NCBI RefSeq assembly: GCF_001431425.1
Contig: NZ_LDJG01000014.1
Span: 1 to 64,000, forward strand
DNA from: Stenotrophomonas nitritireducens
Lineage (GTDB): Bacteria; Pseudomonadota; Gammaproteobacteria; Xanthomonadales; Xanthomonadaceae
Length of the DNA stretch: 64,000 nt
Reading direction: 5' to 3'
In this document: positions 18,340 through 27,130 of the stretch, piece by piece
Layout of the letters: each line of letters starts with the position of its first letter
Position numbering within the stretch: position 1 is the stretch's first letter
Position numbers and translations under genes: made by a program
Notes under the pieces: model-generated
What the model was told of the DNA's origin: nothing
The model's database searches: none
Seen by the model: only the letters and a program-made list of their open reading frames with translations

Positions 18340-19509
18340 ATGGAGCAGGCAGGTCCGGCCATGCTGTCCAGGCGCGACGTGCTCGGTCTGATGGCCGCCG
18401 CGACGGCGCTGGCCGCCTGTCCCGCGCCGGCGGCCGGAGTCGCCTGCGGCACGCCCTGGCGCGACTGGCATGGCTTCGTCCAGCGGCACGTGCAGGACGA
18501 TGGGCGGGTCGTCGACCACACCCACCCGGACCTGCGCAGTACCTCCGAGTCGCAGTCCTATGCGCTGTTCTTCGCGCTGGCGGACAACAACCCGGTGCTG
18601 TTCGACCGCATCCTGGCGTGGACGCGCCGGCACCTGTGCGGCGGACGCCCGGACCTCAACCTGCCGGCCTGGCTGTGGGGGCGTGCCGGCGACGGGCAGT
18701 GGCGCGTGCTCGACGCCAATACCGCCTCCGACGGCGAACTGTGGATCGCCTACGCCCTGCTCGAGGCCGGCCGCCTGTGGAACCGGCCCGGGCTGGCCCA
18801 GGCCGGGCGCCAGATCCTGGGGCTGATGCGCAGCGCCGAAGTGGTCGAGCTGCCGAAATTCGGCCCGATGCTGCTGCCGGGAAACCGCGGCTTCGTGCAG
18901 CGCGACCGCTGGATCCTCAATCCCAGCTACCTGCCGCTGTTCGCGCTGCGCCGGTTCGCCGCGGTCGAGCCGCGCGGTCCCTGGGCGCGATTGGCCGAAC
19001 GCAGCGTGGCGATGCTGCGCGCGGCCTCGCCGACCGGCTTCGCGCCGGACTGGACCGCCTGGAACGGCGAGGCCTTCGTGGCCGATCCGTCCAGGGGCGC
19101 GGTGGGCAGCTACGACGCGATCCGCTGCTACCTGTGGGCGGGCATGACCGATGCGGGCGAACCGCTGCGGCCGCGGCTGCTCGACGCGTTGCCGGGCCCG
19201 GCGCGGCTGCTGCGCGCCCAGGGCGGTTTCGCCGAGAAGATCCAGACGCGCAGCGGTTCCGGCACCGGCGCCGCGCCGGCCGGCTTTTCCGCCGCGCTGC
19301 TGCCTTACCTGTCGGCGCTGGGCCAGCCGGCCATGGCCGCCGCGCAGGCCACCCGCATCCCGGCGCCCGGCCCGGCGGCCGACGCCCTTGGCTACTACGA
19401 CCGCGTCCTGGTGCTGTTCGGGCGCGGCTGGATGGATCGCCGTTTCCGTTTTGCTGCCGATGGGCGCCTGCTGCCCGCGTGGAGTTCGACATGTTCCGCA
19501 AAAACCTGA
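18340..19509 (+). CDS. bcsZ: Periplasmic endoglucanase BcsZ, GH8 (cluster 1)
   Basis: Family 8 endo-beta-1,4-glucanase associated with cellulose operons; it trims misassembled chains in the periplasm. The protein has 389 residues. The catalytic acid is Glu70 (STSESQSYALFF) and the probable base is Asp259 (GSYDAIRCYLWAG). The N-terminus MLSRRDVLGLMAAATALAAC carries a twin-arginine pattern (SRRDVL) and a lipobox-like LAAC, so export by Tat, possibly as a lipoprotein, is predicted; E. coli BcsZ uses Sec. ATG 18340 is three bases after bcsB; an internal ATG (MLSRR, seven codons later) may be the real start. The 3' end overlaps bcsC by 19 bp. Confidence 0.94.
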   Translation: MEQAGPAMLSRRDVLGLMAAATALAACPAPAAGVACGTPWRDWHGFVQRHVQDDGRVVDHTHPDLRSTSESQSYALFFALADNNPVLFDRILAWTRRHLCGGRPDLNLPAWLWGRAGDGQWRVLDANTASDGELWIAYALLEAGRLWNRPGLAQAGRQILGLMRSAEVVELPKFGPMLLPGNRGFVQRDRWILNPSYLPLFALRRFAAVEPRGPWARLAERSVAMLRAASPTGFAPDWTAWNGEAFVADPSRGAVGSYDAIRCYLWAGMTDAGEPLRPRLLDALPGPARLLRAQGGFAEKIQTRSGSGTGAAPAGFSAALLPYLSALGQPAMAAAQATRIPAPGPAADALGYYDRVLVLFGRGWMDRRFRFAADGRLLPAWSSTCSAKT

Positions 19510-22500
19510 AACCCCTCTGCCTGCTCGGCCTGTGCGTGCTGACCGCGCCGGCATGGAGCCAGAACGCCGCGTCCACCCAGCAACTGGTCAACCAGGGCAA
19601 CTACTGGCTCGACCAGGGCCGCGAGGACCTGGCCGCCGATGCCTGGCGCAAGCTGCTGGCGGCCGACCCGGCGCAGCCCGACGCGCTGCTCGGCCTGGGC
19701 ATGATCGACCTGAACCAGGGGCGCCGCGCCGATGCGCAGCGGCGCCTGCAGCAGCTGCAGGCCAGGCACCCGTCGGCGGCGCAGACCGCGCGGCTGCGTG
19801 CGGCGCTGGCCGGCGGCGGCGCCGCTGCCGGCGCGGGATCGCTGCAGGCGGCGCGCGGCGCGGCCGCGGCCGGCCGCTATGCCGAAGCGATCAAGGCCTA
19901 TGACGAAGTGTTCGGCGCCGGCGGGCCGCCGGACAACCTCGCGCTGGAGTACTACCAGGTACTGGCCGGCACCCAGGACGGCTGGGCGCGCGCGCGCGAC
20001 GGCCTGCGCCGGCTGGTGTCGGCCGACCGCGACAACGGCGCCGCCGCGCTGGCGCTGGCGCAGGTGTTGACCTACCGCGAGCCGAGCCGGCGCGAGGGCA
20101 TCGCCCAGCTGAAGACGCTCAGCCAGCGCCAGGACACGGCCGGTCCGGCGCGTGCCGCGTGGCGCCAGGCGCTGCTGTGGCTCAACGCCACGCGCGCCGA
20201 CGCGCCGCTGTTCCAGGCGTTCCTCGAACTGCAGCCGGACGATCGCGAAGTGGCCGCCCGCCAGGCGCAGCTGCGCGACCAGGCGGTGCGTGCGGAAGCG
20301 GCGCCGGATCCGAACCAGCGCCTGCTGGGCGAGGGTTTCCGCGCCCTGCAGGCCGGCACCCTGGACGTGGCCGAGGCGCGCTTTGCCCAGGTGCTGCGTG
20401 CGCAGCCGAAGAATTCCGAAGCGATGGGCGGGCTGGGCTCGGTGCGGCTGCGCCAGGAGCGTTTCGGCGAGGCCGCCGAACTGCTGCGCCCGGCGGCGTC
20501 GGCCAACGGCAAGTGGCGCAGCGCGGCCAACGCCGCGCGCTACTGGCTGGTCCTGCAGGAGGCACGCCGGCAGCCGGGGCCGGAGGCGGTCGCGAAGGTG
20601 CGCGAGGCCATCGCCCTGCAGCCGAAGGAACCCACCGGTCATGTACTGCTGGGCGACCTGCTGGGCGCCAGTGACGCCGCCACGGCCGAGGCGAGCTACC
20701 GCAGGGCGCTGGAACTGGATGCCGGCAATGCCGGCGCGCTGCAGGGGCTGGGCGGCCTGCTCGGGCGGCTGGGGCGCGCCGACGAGGCGGCCGCGCTGTT
20801 CGACCGGTTGACCCCGGAACAGCAGGAACGTGCCGGCGGCGCCGCGGTGCTGCGCGCCAACCTGGCCCGCGCCCGTGCCCAGCAGGCGATCGCCTCGGGC
20901 AGCCTGGAGATGGCGCAGATCGAACTGGAGGACGCCGTGCTGCAGCAGCCGCGCGATCCGTGGCTGCGGCTGGAACTCGCCCGGCTCTACCAGCGGCAGG
21001 GACGCCCGGACCAGGCCGATGGCCTCATGGCCGGCCTGCGCGCACAGGATGAAGACTCGCCGCAGGCACTGTTCGCCCAGGCATTGTTCGCGCGCGAACG
21101 CAACGACTGGAACGGCGCCTGGGCCGCGCTGGAGCGCATTCCGGCGGCATCGCGCGATGCGGAGATGAGCGCGCTGCACGACACCGCCTGGGTCCAGCTG
21201 CAGGCTGCGCAGGCGCGCACCCTGGTGCAGGGCAACCGGGTCGGCGAGGCGCAGCTGCTGCTTGCCCGGACCGAATCGGCATTGGGCGCGCGCGTTGCAC
21301 AGCCCGCCATCGCGGCGGCCCTGGCCGGTGCCTATGCCGACATCGGCAGCCAGCAGCGCGCGCTGGCGCTGGCGCAGCGGTTGATGCAGGGCAACCCGGG
21401 CGTGGAGGAGCGCCTGCAGTACGGCCAGGTGCTGCTGCGCGCACGCCAGGACGCCGAACTGGCGGCCCTGCTGCGGCAGCTGGGCGAGGCCGATCTCACC
21501 GCGCCCCAGCTCAAGCGCCTGCAGGAGCTGCGCAGCGCCTATGTGCTGCGCCAGGTCGACGCGCTGCGCGAACTCGGCAACCTGGAAGGCGCCTACGAGG
21601 TGCTGGCACCGGTGCTGGCGCAGCAGCCGCAGGATCCGCAGACCATCGCCGCGCTCGCGCGCCTGTATGCCGCGGCCGGCGATCACGGCCAGGCACTGGC
21701 GCTGTACCAGCAGCAGCTGCAGCTGGCCCCGGGCGACGTCGATGCGATGGTGGCCGCCGCCGGCAGCGCCGCGGCGATGCGCGACCTGGGGACCGCCGAG
21801 CAGTACCTGGAGCAGGCGCTGGCGCAGGCGCCGCAGTCGCCGGAAGTGCTGGCCGCGGCCGGCCGCGTGTACCGCTCGGCGGGCAAGAACCGGCGCGCGG
21901 AGAGTTACTTCAAGGCGGCCATCGCCGCCGCTGCGCGTGGTGCCGGGCAACTGGACAACGGTTATCCGCGCGCCAGTACCGCCCTGGCCGGCGGTGGCCG
22001 CGCCTTCAATCCCTTTGCTGGCATCACCCGCGGCAATACCCGGCCGGTCGCCCTGCGCGCCGATCCGGCGCCGCTGCCGGCCAGCGTCGCCGCGCTCGCC
22101 GGCAATGCGCCGTTGGCCGCGGCGGCCCTGCCCGCGCCGCAGATCGGTGCCGATGGCCTGCCGGCTCCGGTGCTGACACTCGCCGCCGCTCCCGTCGCGG
22201 CCGCGCCGGTACCGCAGCGCGCCGCGGCTTCCGCACCGATGGCCGGCGCACTGCCGGCGCCGGTGCGCGGCGTGATCGATGAACTGCGCGAACTGCGCGC
22301 CGACAGCAGCAGCGCGCTGGCGGCCGGTGCCGCTTACCGCAGCCGCGACGGCGAGGCCGGGCTGGGGCAGCTGGCCGACCTGCAGGTGCCGCTGGAAGCC
22401 CGCTTCGCCGTCGGCGACGGCAAGCTCCAGGTTTCGGTGACGCCGACCGTGCTGGATGCCGGCCGCGCCGACGCCGCCTACGCCTCCAGCAGCCGTTTCG

Positions 22501-23903
22501 GCGCGGGTCCGCAACTGGCCCTGTCCGGCGCGCTCGCCGCCGACCGCGCCCCGGTCGACGACCTGGTCGGATCGTCGCTGTACCAGACGCTGCTGACCAA
22601 CGGCGCCACCACCGCGACCCGCAACCTCATCTACGAACGCGCGCTGGACAACGGCCGCTACCAGGAGCTGTTCAACCAGACCGACGCCACGCTCACCGCG
22701 GCCGAGCGCCGCCAGGCCACGCTGGAACTGCTGTATGCCGATCCGCTGCCGGACTACATGCTCGGCCGCGACCTGGGCAACACGCCGATCGCCGACATCG
22801 CCCGGCAGGTCCTCGGCAACAGCGCCCTGCTGCGTGGACTCAGCGCGGCCGAACAGGCCCAGTTGAAGGCACTGGCCGGCGGCAGCAGCGCTTCGCAGAC
22901 CCCGCTGGCCTTCCAGGACACGCTGTACGCGATGGTGGCCAATGCCGCCGGCGCGCGCCGCCTGGGATCGCAGGACGCCAGCGGCGCCGGCGTGTCGGTC
23001 GGGTTCCAGCAGGGCGGTTTCAGCGCCGATGTCGGCACCACGCCGCTGGGCTTCCGCGAATCCAACATCGTCGGCGGGCTCGGCTACCGCGGCCAGGTCG
23101 GCGACACCCTGACCTGGTCGGGCGAAGCCTCGCGGCGCGCGGTCACCGACAGCCTGCTGTCCTTCGCCGGGGTGAGCGATCCGCGCAACGGCCTGCAATG
23201 GGGTGGCGTCACCGCGACCGGCGCACGCATGGCGGCGACGCTCGACAACGGCCTGCTCGGCGGTTACGCCAGCCTCGGCTGGCATCGCCTGCAGGGCACC
23301 CACGTGGCCGACAACGACCGCCAGGAACTGGGCGCCGGGGTCTACGTGCATGCGCTGGAAACGGCGAACCAGTCGCTGACCGCCGGCCTGAACCTGACCG
23401 CGATGCAGTACGACCGCAACCTCAGCGGCTTCACCTATGGCCACGGCGGCTACTTCAGTCCGCAGCGCTACGTGGACGTGAGCGTGCCGCTGCACTGGAA
23501 CGGACGCGACGCCGCGCAGCGCCTGGCCTGGCAGATCGATGCCAGCGTCGGCGTGCAGAACTTCAAGGAAGACCCGGCGGACTACTTCCCGCTGGATCCG
23601 GCGATGCAGCAGGAGGCCTATGAAGCGGCATCGCTGGCGGCGCTGCTGGGCCTGACCCCGCGCTATGTCGCGCCGGTCTACGACGGCCAGACCAAGACCG
23701 GGGTGTCCTACAACCTGAGCGCGGCGGCCGAATGGCAGCTGTCCTCGCAGTTGTTCCTGGGCGGGCGCATGGAGTTCAACAATGCCCGCGACTACCGTCA
23801 GTTCGGCACCAATCTCTACCTGCGTTTCCTGCTCGACCGCCTTGGCTCGGGCCTGGGCAAGCAGCCGCGGCCGCTGCGCTCGCCCTACGCCGGCGACGAA
23901 TAA
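19491..23903 (+). CDS. bcsC: Cellulose synthase outer-membrane subunit BcsC (cluster 1)
   Basis: Exports cellulose across the outer membrane through a C-terminal beta-barrel fed by a periplasmic TPR scaffold. The protein has 1470 residues, larger than the usual 1150-1350: a signal peptide (cleavage near AWS-QNAAS), many TPR-like units (about 30-850, for example [43 protein letters not shown]), an Ala/Pro-rich linker (about 856-926), then a BcsC_C domain. The barrel is marked by the conserved [28 protein letters not shown] and [18 protein letters not shown] blocks and ends [12 protein letters not shown]. The start ATG 19491 ([17 protein letters not shown]) lies within the end of bcsZ. Confidence 0.95.
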   Translation: MFRKNLKPLCLLGLCVLTAPAWSQNAASTQQLVNQGNYWLDQGREDLAADAWRKLLAADPAQPDALLGLGMIDLNQGRRADAQRRLQQLQARHPSAAQTARLRAALAGGGAAAGAGSLQAARGAAAAGRYAEAIKAYDEVFGAGGPPDNLALEYYQVLAGTQDGWARARDGLRRLVSADRDNGAAALALAQVLTYREPSRREGIAQLKTLSQRQDTAGPARAAWRQALLWLNATRADAPLFQAFLELQPDDREVAARQAQLRDQAVRAEAAPDPNQRLLGEGFRALQAGTLDVAEARFAQVLRAQPKNSEAMGGLGSVRLRQERFGEAAELLRPAASANGKWRSAANAARYWLVLQEARRQPGPEAVAKVREAIALQPKEPTGHVLLGDLLGASDAATAEASYRRALELDAGNAGALQGLGGLLGRLGRADEAAALFDRLTPEQQERAGGAAVLRANLARARAQQAIASGSLEMAQIELEDAVLQQPRDPWLRLELARLYQRQGRPDQADGLMAGLRAQDEDSPQALFAQALFARERNDWNGAWAALERIPAASRDAEMSALHDTAWVQLQAAQARTLVQGNRVGEAQLLLARTESALGARVAQPAIAAALAGAYADIGSQQRALALAQRLMQGNPGVEERLQYGQVLLRARQDAELAALLRQLGEADLTAPQLKRLQELRSAYVLRQVDALRELGNLEGAYEVLAPVLAQQPQDPQTIAALARLYAAAGDHGQALALYQQQLQLAPGDVDAMVAAAGSAAAMRDLGTAEQYLEQALAQAPQSPEVLAAAGRVYRSAGKNRRAESYFKAAIAAAARGAGQLDNGYPRASTALAGGGRAFNPFAGITRGNTRPVALRADPAPLPASVAALAGNAPLAAAALPAPQIGADGLPAPVLTLAAAPVAAAPVPQRAAASAPMAGALPAPVRGVIDELRELRADSSSALAAGAAYRSRDGEAGLGQLADLQVPLEARFAVGDGKLQVSVTPTVLDAGRADAAYASSSRFGAGPQLALSGALAADRAPVDDLVGSSLYQTLLTNGATTATRNLIYERALDNGRYQELFNQTDATLTAAERRQATLELLYADPLPDYMLGRDLGNTPIADIARQVLGNSALLRGLSAAEQAQLKALAGGSSASQTPLAFQDTLYAMVANAAGARRLGSQDASGAGVSVGFQQGGFSADVGTTPLGFRESNIVGGLGYRGQVGDTLTWSGEASRRAVTDSLLSFAGVSDPRNGLQWGGVTATGARMAATLDNGLLGGYASLGWHRLQGTHVADNDRQELGAGVYVHALETANQSLTAGLNLTAMQYDRNLSGFTYGHGGYFSPQRYVDVSVPLHWNGRDAAQRLAWQIDASVGVQNFKEDPADYFPLDPAMQQEAYEAASLAALLGLTPRYVAPVYDGQTKTGVSYNLSAAAEWQLSSQLFLGGRMEFNNARDYRQFGTNLYLRFLLDRLGSGLGKQPRPLRSPYAGDE

Positions 23904-23911
23904 GCGGCCAT

Positions 23912-23941
23912 GGACGCGTCCGGCCCAGGCCGGGCGCGTCC
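23912..23941 (+). terminator. Hairpin after bcsC, possible end of cluster 1
   Basis: A 14-bp stem with one G-U pair (left GGACGCGTCCGGCC, right GGCCGGGCGCGTCC) and a minimal loop, nine bases after the bcsC stop. There is no T-tract, so termination is unproven; it could equally stabilise the 3' end. Confidence 0.4.
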
Positions 23942-24016
23942 GTCGGCGCAGCCGCCGCCGCGGCGCGCGGGCCGGACGTGGCGCGGCCTGCACGCGGTGC
24001 GCAGGGGAGGGCAGCG

Positions 24017-24022
24017 CATAAT
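24017..24022 (+). promoter_or_regulatory. Candidate -10 box for pncB (leaderless transcript possible)
   Basis: CATAAT with a GCGCCC discriminator ends seven bases before the pncB ATG, so a transcript initiated here would start at or next to the start codon. GGGGAGGG at about 24004-24011 would then serve as Shine-Dalgarno only for read-through from bcsC. Confidence 0.35.
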
Positions 24023-24028
24023 GCGCCC

Positions 24029-25207
24029 ATGATCATCCCGTCCCTGCTCGATACCGACCTCTACAAATTCACCATGATGCAGGCGGTGCTGCACCAGCAC
24101 CCCGGGGCGATCGTGCAGTACCGCTTCAAGTGCCGCACGCCCGGCATCGACCTGGCCCGCCATCTGGACCAGATCAGCGCCGAGATCGACCACCTGTGCA
24201 GCCTGCGCTTCGCCGCGGACGAACTGGACTACATGCGCCGGCTGCGCTTCGTGAAGCCGGACTTCGCCGATTTCCTCGGCCTGTTCCACCTGGACCGCAA
24301 GTACATCGACCTGCGCGCTTCGACGAGCGTGCCCGGCGAGATCGAGCTGGACATCACCGGCCCGTGGCTGCACACCATCATGTTCGAGGTGCCGCTGCTG
24401 GCGATCATCAACGAGGTCTGGTTCCGCAACACCAGCACCCCGGACTTCGCCGAGGGCGAGCGCCGCCTGCGCGCCAAGACCGCGCTGCTGCGCGACACGC
24501 CGGGCTTCGGCAACTGCCGCATCGCCGACTACGGGACCCGCCGCCGCTACTCGCACGACTGGCACGCGCACATGCTGCCGCTGCTGCGCGACGCGCTCGG
24601 CGCCCAGTACGTGGGCACCAGCAACGTGCACTTCGCGCGCCTGTACGGGATGACCCCGCACGGCACGATGGCGCACGAATACCTGCAGGCCTTCCAGGCG
24701 CTGGGGCCGCGCCTGCGCGATTCGCAGGTGGCCGCGCTCGAATCCTGGGCGCGCGAGTACCGCGGCGACCTCGGCATCGCGCTGTCCGACGTGGTCGGGC
24801 TGGACGCCTTCCTGCGCGATTTCGACATGTATTTCTGCAAGCTGTTCGATGGCGTGCGCCACGATTCCGGTGACCCGTTCGCCTGGGGCGACCGCATGCT
24901 GGCGCACTTCAAGGCCAACCGCGCCGATCCTTCGAGCAAGATCCTGGTGTTCAGCGACGGCCTGAACATCGAGAAGGTGATGCGCCTGTACGACTATTTC
25001 CGCGACCGCTGCCAGGTCGCCTTCGGCGTGGGCACGCACCTGACCAACGATCTGGGACCGACCCCGCTGAACATCGTGATCAAGATGGTGCGCTGCAATG
25101 GTCAACCGGTGGCCAAGCTGAGCGATTCGCCGGGCAAGAGCATGTGCGACGACCCGGGATACCTGGCCTATCTGCGGCAGGTATTCGGGCTGCCGCCGGC
25201 GCCCTGA
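24029..25207 (+). CDS. pncB: Nicotinate phosphoribosyltransferase PncB
   Basis: NAD salvage: nicotinate + PRPP (+ ATP) to nicotinate mononucleotide. The length of 392 residues is normal. Conserved blocks are [20 protein letters not shown] at the N-terminus, [42 protein letters not shown], the [22 protein letters not shown] region carrying the phosphorylated His, [18 protein letters not shown], and the C-terminal [11 protein letters not shown]. The ATG 24029 ([14 protein letters not shown]) is the family start. It sits between the two cellulose clusters on the same strand with no metabolic link to them; it may be the ancestral gene into whose flank a cluster was inserted. Confidence 0.97.
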   Translation: MIIPSLLDTDLYKFTMMQAVLHQHPGAIVQYRFKCRTPGIDLARHLDQISAEIDHLCSLRFAADELDYMRRLRFVKPDFADFLGLFHLDRKYIDLRASTSVPGEIELDITGPWLHTIMFEVPLLAIINEVWFRNTSTPDFAEGERRLRAKTALLRDTPGFGNCRIADYGTRRRYSHDWHAHMLPLLRDALGAQYVGTSNVHFARLYGMTPHGTMAHEYLQAFQALGPRLRDSQVAALESWAREYRGDLGIALSDVVGLDAFLRDFDMYFCKLFDGVRHDSGDPFAWGDRMLAHFKANRADPSSKILVFSDGLNIEKVMRLYDYFRDRCQVAFGVGTHLTNDLGPTPLNIVIKMVRCNGQPVAKLSDSPGKSMCDDPGYLAYLRQVFGLPPAP

Positions 25208-25229
25208 ACCGGGGCGGCTATGGCCATCC

Positions 25230-25249
25230 ATTCATTCACAAAAATGAAT
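25230..25249. promoter_or_regulatory. AT-rich palindrome after pncB
   Basis: ATTCATT-CACAAA-AATGAAT: 7-bp perfect arms around a 6-bp spacer, strikingly AT-rich for this genome. It could be an operator of the bcsE promoter 60-80 bp downstream or a weak terminator for pncB. Confidence 0.4.
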
Positions 25250-25282
25250 TGGTCGTTCTACACACGCTGTGGAAGCGTTCTG

Positions 25283-25309
25283 TGTCACTGTCGTGGTGAG
25301 CAAGTGACA
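25283..25309. promoter_or_regulatory. Inverted repeat TGTCAC-N15-GTGACA upstream of bcsE
   Basis: Perfect 6-bp arms at 25283-25288 and 25304-25309, immediately upstream of the predicted -35 of the bcsE promoter. The position suits an activator site. The spacing does not fit the CRP/Clp consensus (TGTGA-N6-TCACA), so no known factor is assigned. Confidence 0.35.
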
Positions 25310-25339
25310 TTGAGATGACGGGCAAGTCAAGTTTATAAC
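25310..25339 (+). promoter_or_regulatory. Sigma70-type promoter for the bcsEFGRQABC cluster
   Basis: -35 TTGAGA (25310-25315), 18-bp spacer, -10 TATAAC (25334-25339). Transcription would start near 25346, leaving a leader of about 80 nt before the bcsE TTG. This is the best consensus promoter seen in the window and lies in the only AT-rich stretch of the pncB-bcsE gap. Confidence 0.6.
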
Positions 25340-25354
25340 TGTGATGCCCGTCAT
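25315..25354. promoter_or_regulatory. Operator-like 10-bp perfect inverted repeat over the bcsE promoter
   Basis: ATGACGGGCA (25315-25324) and TGCCCGTCAT (25345-25354) are exact reverse complements separated by 20 bp. The pair brackets the -10 and abuts the -35, and the half-site centres are 30 bp apart, about three helical turns. This layout suits a repressor dimer pair. The same half-site was not found upstream of bcsD. Confidence 0.55.
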
Positions 25355-25424
25355 GGATCCGCGTGTGGGGTGAGGGACGGAGAGCGGTAGCGCACCGGCT
25401 GCGCACGCTGACAGGGACATAGCC

Positions 25425-26951
25425 TTGAAGACGATTTCACTTGCCATAGACGGCTTGCCGTACGAACTCACCCGCCTGCGTACGGGCGGGGTGTACTGGA
25501 TCGCCTGCGCAGATGCCGCCCATGCCGACCTGTTCGCCGCCGGTGTCCTCGCCGGATCGGCCGAACTGCCGCTGGCCGTCGTGGGCGCGCTTGGCCGCTC
25601 GCCGGCGCCGATGGTCGCGCCGCTTGCGGCCGAGCAGGGCCCGGCGCGCATCCGCCTGTACGAAGCGACGGTCGCCGACCTGCCATCGGCGGTCCGCGCG
25701 CTGCCCATCGACCTGGCGCGCTGCGCCGCCGCGCGCGGCACCTTGTGCGTGGTGCAGGTGCCGGCCGCCGCGCTGGAAAACCTGGAAGGCGCCCACCTTG
25801 CGCGCTGGTGCGGGCAACTGCACGACTGGGCCACCGCCGGCGGCCACTGCGTGCTGCTGCTGTGCCATGGCGAGGTGGCGACGCTGGCGCCGCGCCTGCT
25901 GCCGCTCAACCGGCTGTGCGCCGGTGTCGCCCAGTTGTATCCGCATCGCGGCGCCCTGCAGTACCTGGTGCATTACTGGAGCAACGCCGAAGGCGTGTTC
26001 GCGCATCGCGATTTCGAATCGGAATGGCGCGGCTTCCACCTCCACGTGATGGCCGACGGCGATGGCCTGATGGCCGCGGTGCTGGCGCAGGAAGGCGGCG
26101 ACCGCTTCCTCTACCTCGCCCAGGCCCAAGCGCTGGAAGGGGCGCCGCCGTTCTCGCCGGCCTGGCGCCTGTTCGACAACTGGTCGGCGCTGATGGCCGG
26201 CGCGCTGCAGGCGCAGGCGGCCACGGTGGTGCTGTCGATCGACGAGAATGCCGATGTCGACGCGCTGACCCGCATCGTCTTCCATCTGCGCAGCGAGCGC
26301 GGCAACGGCCTAAAACTGGTGGTGCGCGAGATGCAGCCCTGCCTGCGCTATGCCGACGAGCGCCTGTTGCTGGAATCCGGCGCCAGCCTGGTGGCGCCGT
26401 CCAGCCTGCCGCTGGCGCGCTTCCTGACCCTGCTGGAAACGATCCAGGGCCAGGTCTGGCAGGGACGCCTGCCGCAGGATCCGGAACGCCTGATCCGCCT
26501 GCACCGGCCGCCGGATGTCGGCGGCATCGTCACCCCGGTGCAGTTCAGGCAACTGGCCGGCGAACTGCTCGACCAGGGCGAGGGCGTGGTGGAAAGCGCG
26601 GTGCTCGTCCTGCAGCCGGTGGCCGGGGTGAGTCCGGTGCAGGCGCTGCAGCAGCTGCAGATGCGCCGCCGCGGCGATTTCGCCTGCATGCACGCCGGCC
26701 AGGTCTGGCTGTTCCTGTTCGCCTGCCGCAGCGATGGCATCGAGCGTGCGCTGGGCAACCTGTTCCGTCTGCCCTGGCGGGAATTATTCGATGGCTATCA
26801 GCGTCTGGTCGGGCACGACGTGGCCGCGATGGGCGCGTCCGAGGGCGGCGTCGCGCCGCCGCAGCCGCGGCAGGTGCCGGTGATGGCGCCCGTCGCGCAG
26901 GCGCCATCGTGGACGGCGCCGCGACCGATCCGCCTGGGGGGCGAACGATGA
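25425..26951 (+). CDS. bcsE: c-di-GMP-binding cellulose regulator BcsE
   Basis: Cytosolic c-di-GMP receptor that boosts cellulose secretion and recruits the BcsRQ/BcsF parts of the E. coli-type complex. The protein has 508 residues (E. coli 523). The GIL domain carries the I-site-like RxGD at Arg415-Asp418 (MRRRGDFACM). Upstream lie the degenerate receiver and NTPase-like regions with blocks shared with E. coli: ALEGAPP, AQAATVVLSI, LKLVVRE and ADERLLLESGA. The start codon is TTG (25425) after CAGGGA at 8-nt spacing, the only plausible in-frame start. The stop overlaps bcsF (ATGA). It is the first gene of cluster 2. Confidence 0.93.
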   Translation: MKTISLAIDGLPYELTRLRTGGVYWIACADAAHADLFAAGVLAGSAELPLAVVGALGRSPAPMVAPLAAEQGPARIRLYEATVADLPSAVRALPIDLARCAAARGTLCVVQVPAAALENLEGAHLARWCGQLHDWATAGGHCVLLLCHGEVATLAPRLLPLNRLCAGVAQLYPHRGALQYLVHYWSNAEGVFAHRDFESEWRGFHLHVMADGDGLMAAVLAQEGGDRFLYLAQAQALEGAPPFSPAWRLFDNWSALMAGALQAQAATVVLSIDENADVDALTRIVFHLRSERGNGLKLVVREMQPCLRYADERLLLESGASLVAPSSLPLARFLTLLETIQGQVWQGRLPQDPERLIRLHRPPDVGGIVTPVQFRQLAGELLDQGEGVVESAVLVLQPVAGVSPVQALQQLQMRRRGDFACMHAGQVWLFLFACRSDGIERALGNLFRLPWRELFDGYQRLVGHDVAAMGASEGGVAPPQPRQVPVMAPVAQAPSWTAPRPIRLGGER

Positions 26952-27130
26952 ACGACCAGCAGGTATGGAGCCTGGTGGCTGCATGTGCGGTAGTGATGAT
27001 TCCGTTGGGCGTGATGCTGGGGGCGATGCTACGGGCGCTGCGCGCGCGGCTGCGGCGCAGCCTGCCGCCACGCTACCTCCGGCGGGTGGGCGAACGCCGC
27101 CGCCAGGCCGCCCCGCGGAGGCAGGCATGA
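26948..27130 (+). CDS. bcsF: Small membrane protein BcsF
   Basis: 60-residue single-pass protein: an N-terminal transmembrane helix (VWSLVAACAVVMIPLGVMLGAML) followed by a very basic tail (RALRARLRRSLPPRYLRRVGERRR). The size, helix and the PLG-plus-basic-tail with PRY match E. coli BcsF, which anchors BcsE at the membrane and helps BcsG. It is coupled to bcsE and bcsG by ATGA overlaps at both ends. The sequence is short, so context carries much of the call. Confidence 0.88.
   Translation: MNDQQVWSLVAACAVVMIPLGVMLGAMLRALRARLRRSLPPRYLRRVGERRRQAAPRRQA

Noticed and set aside
19395..23993. Minus-strand frame of about 1530 codons opposite bcsC of cluster 1
   Set aside because: Shadow of the TPR gene; low-complexity Arg/Gln/Ala text with no start region, motif or neighbours in support.
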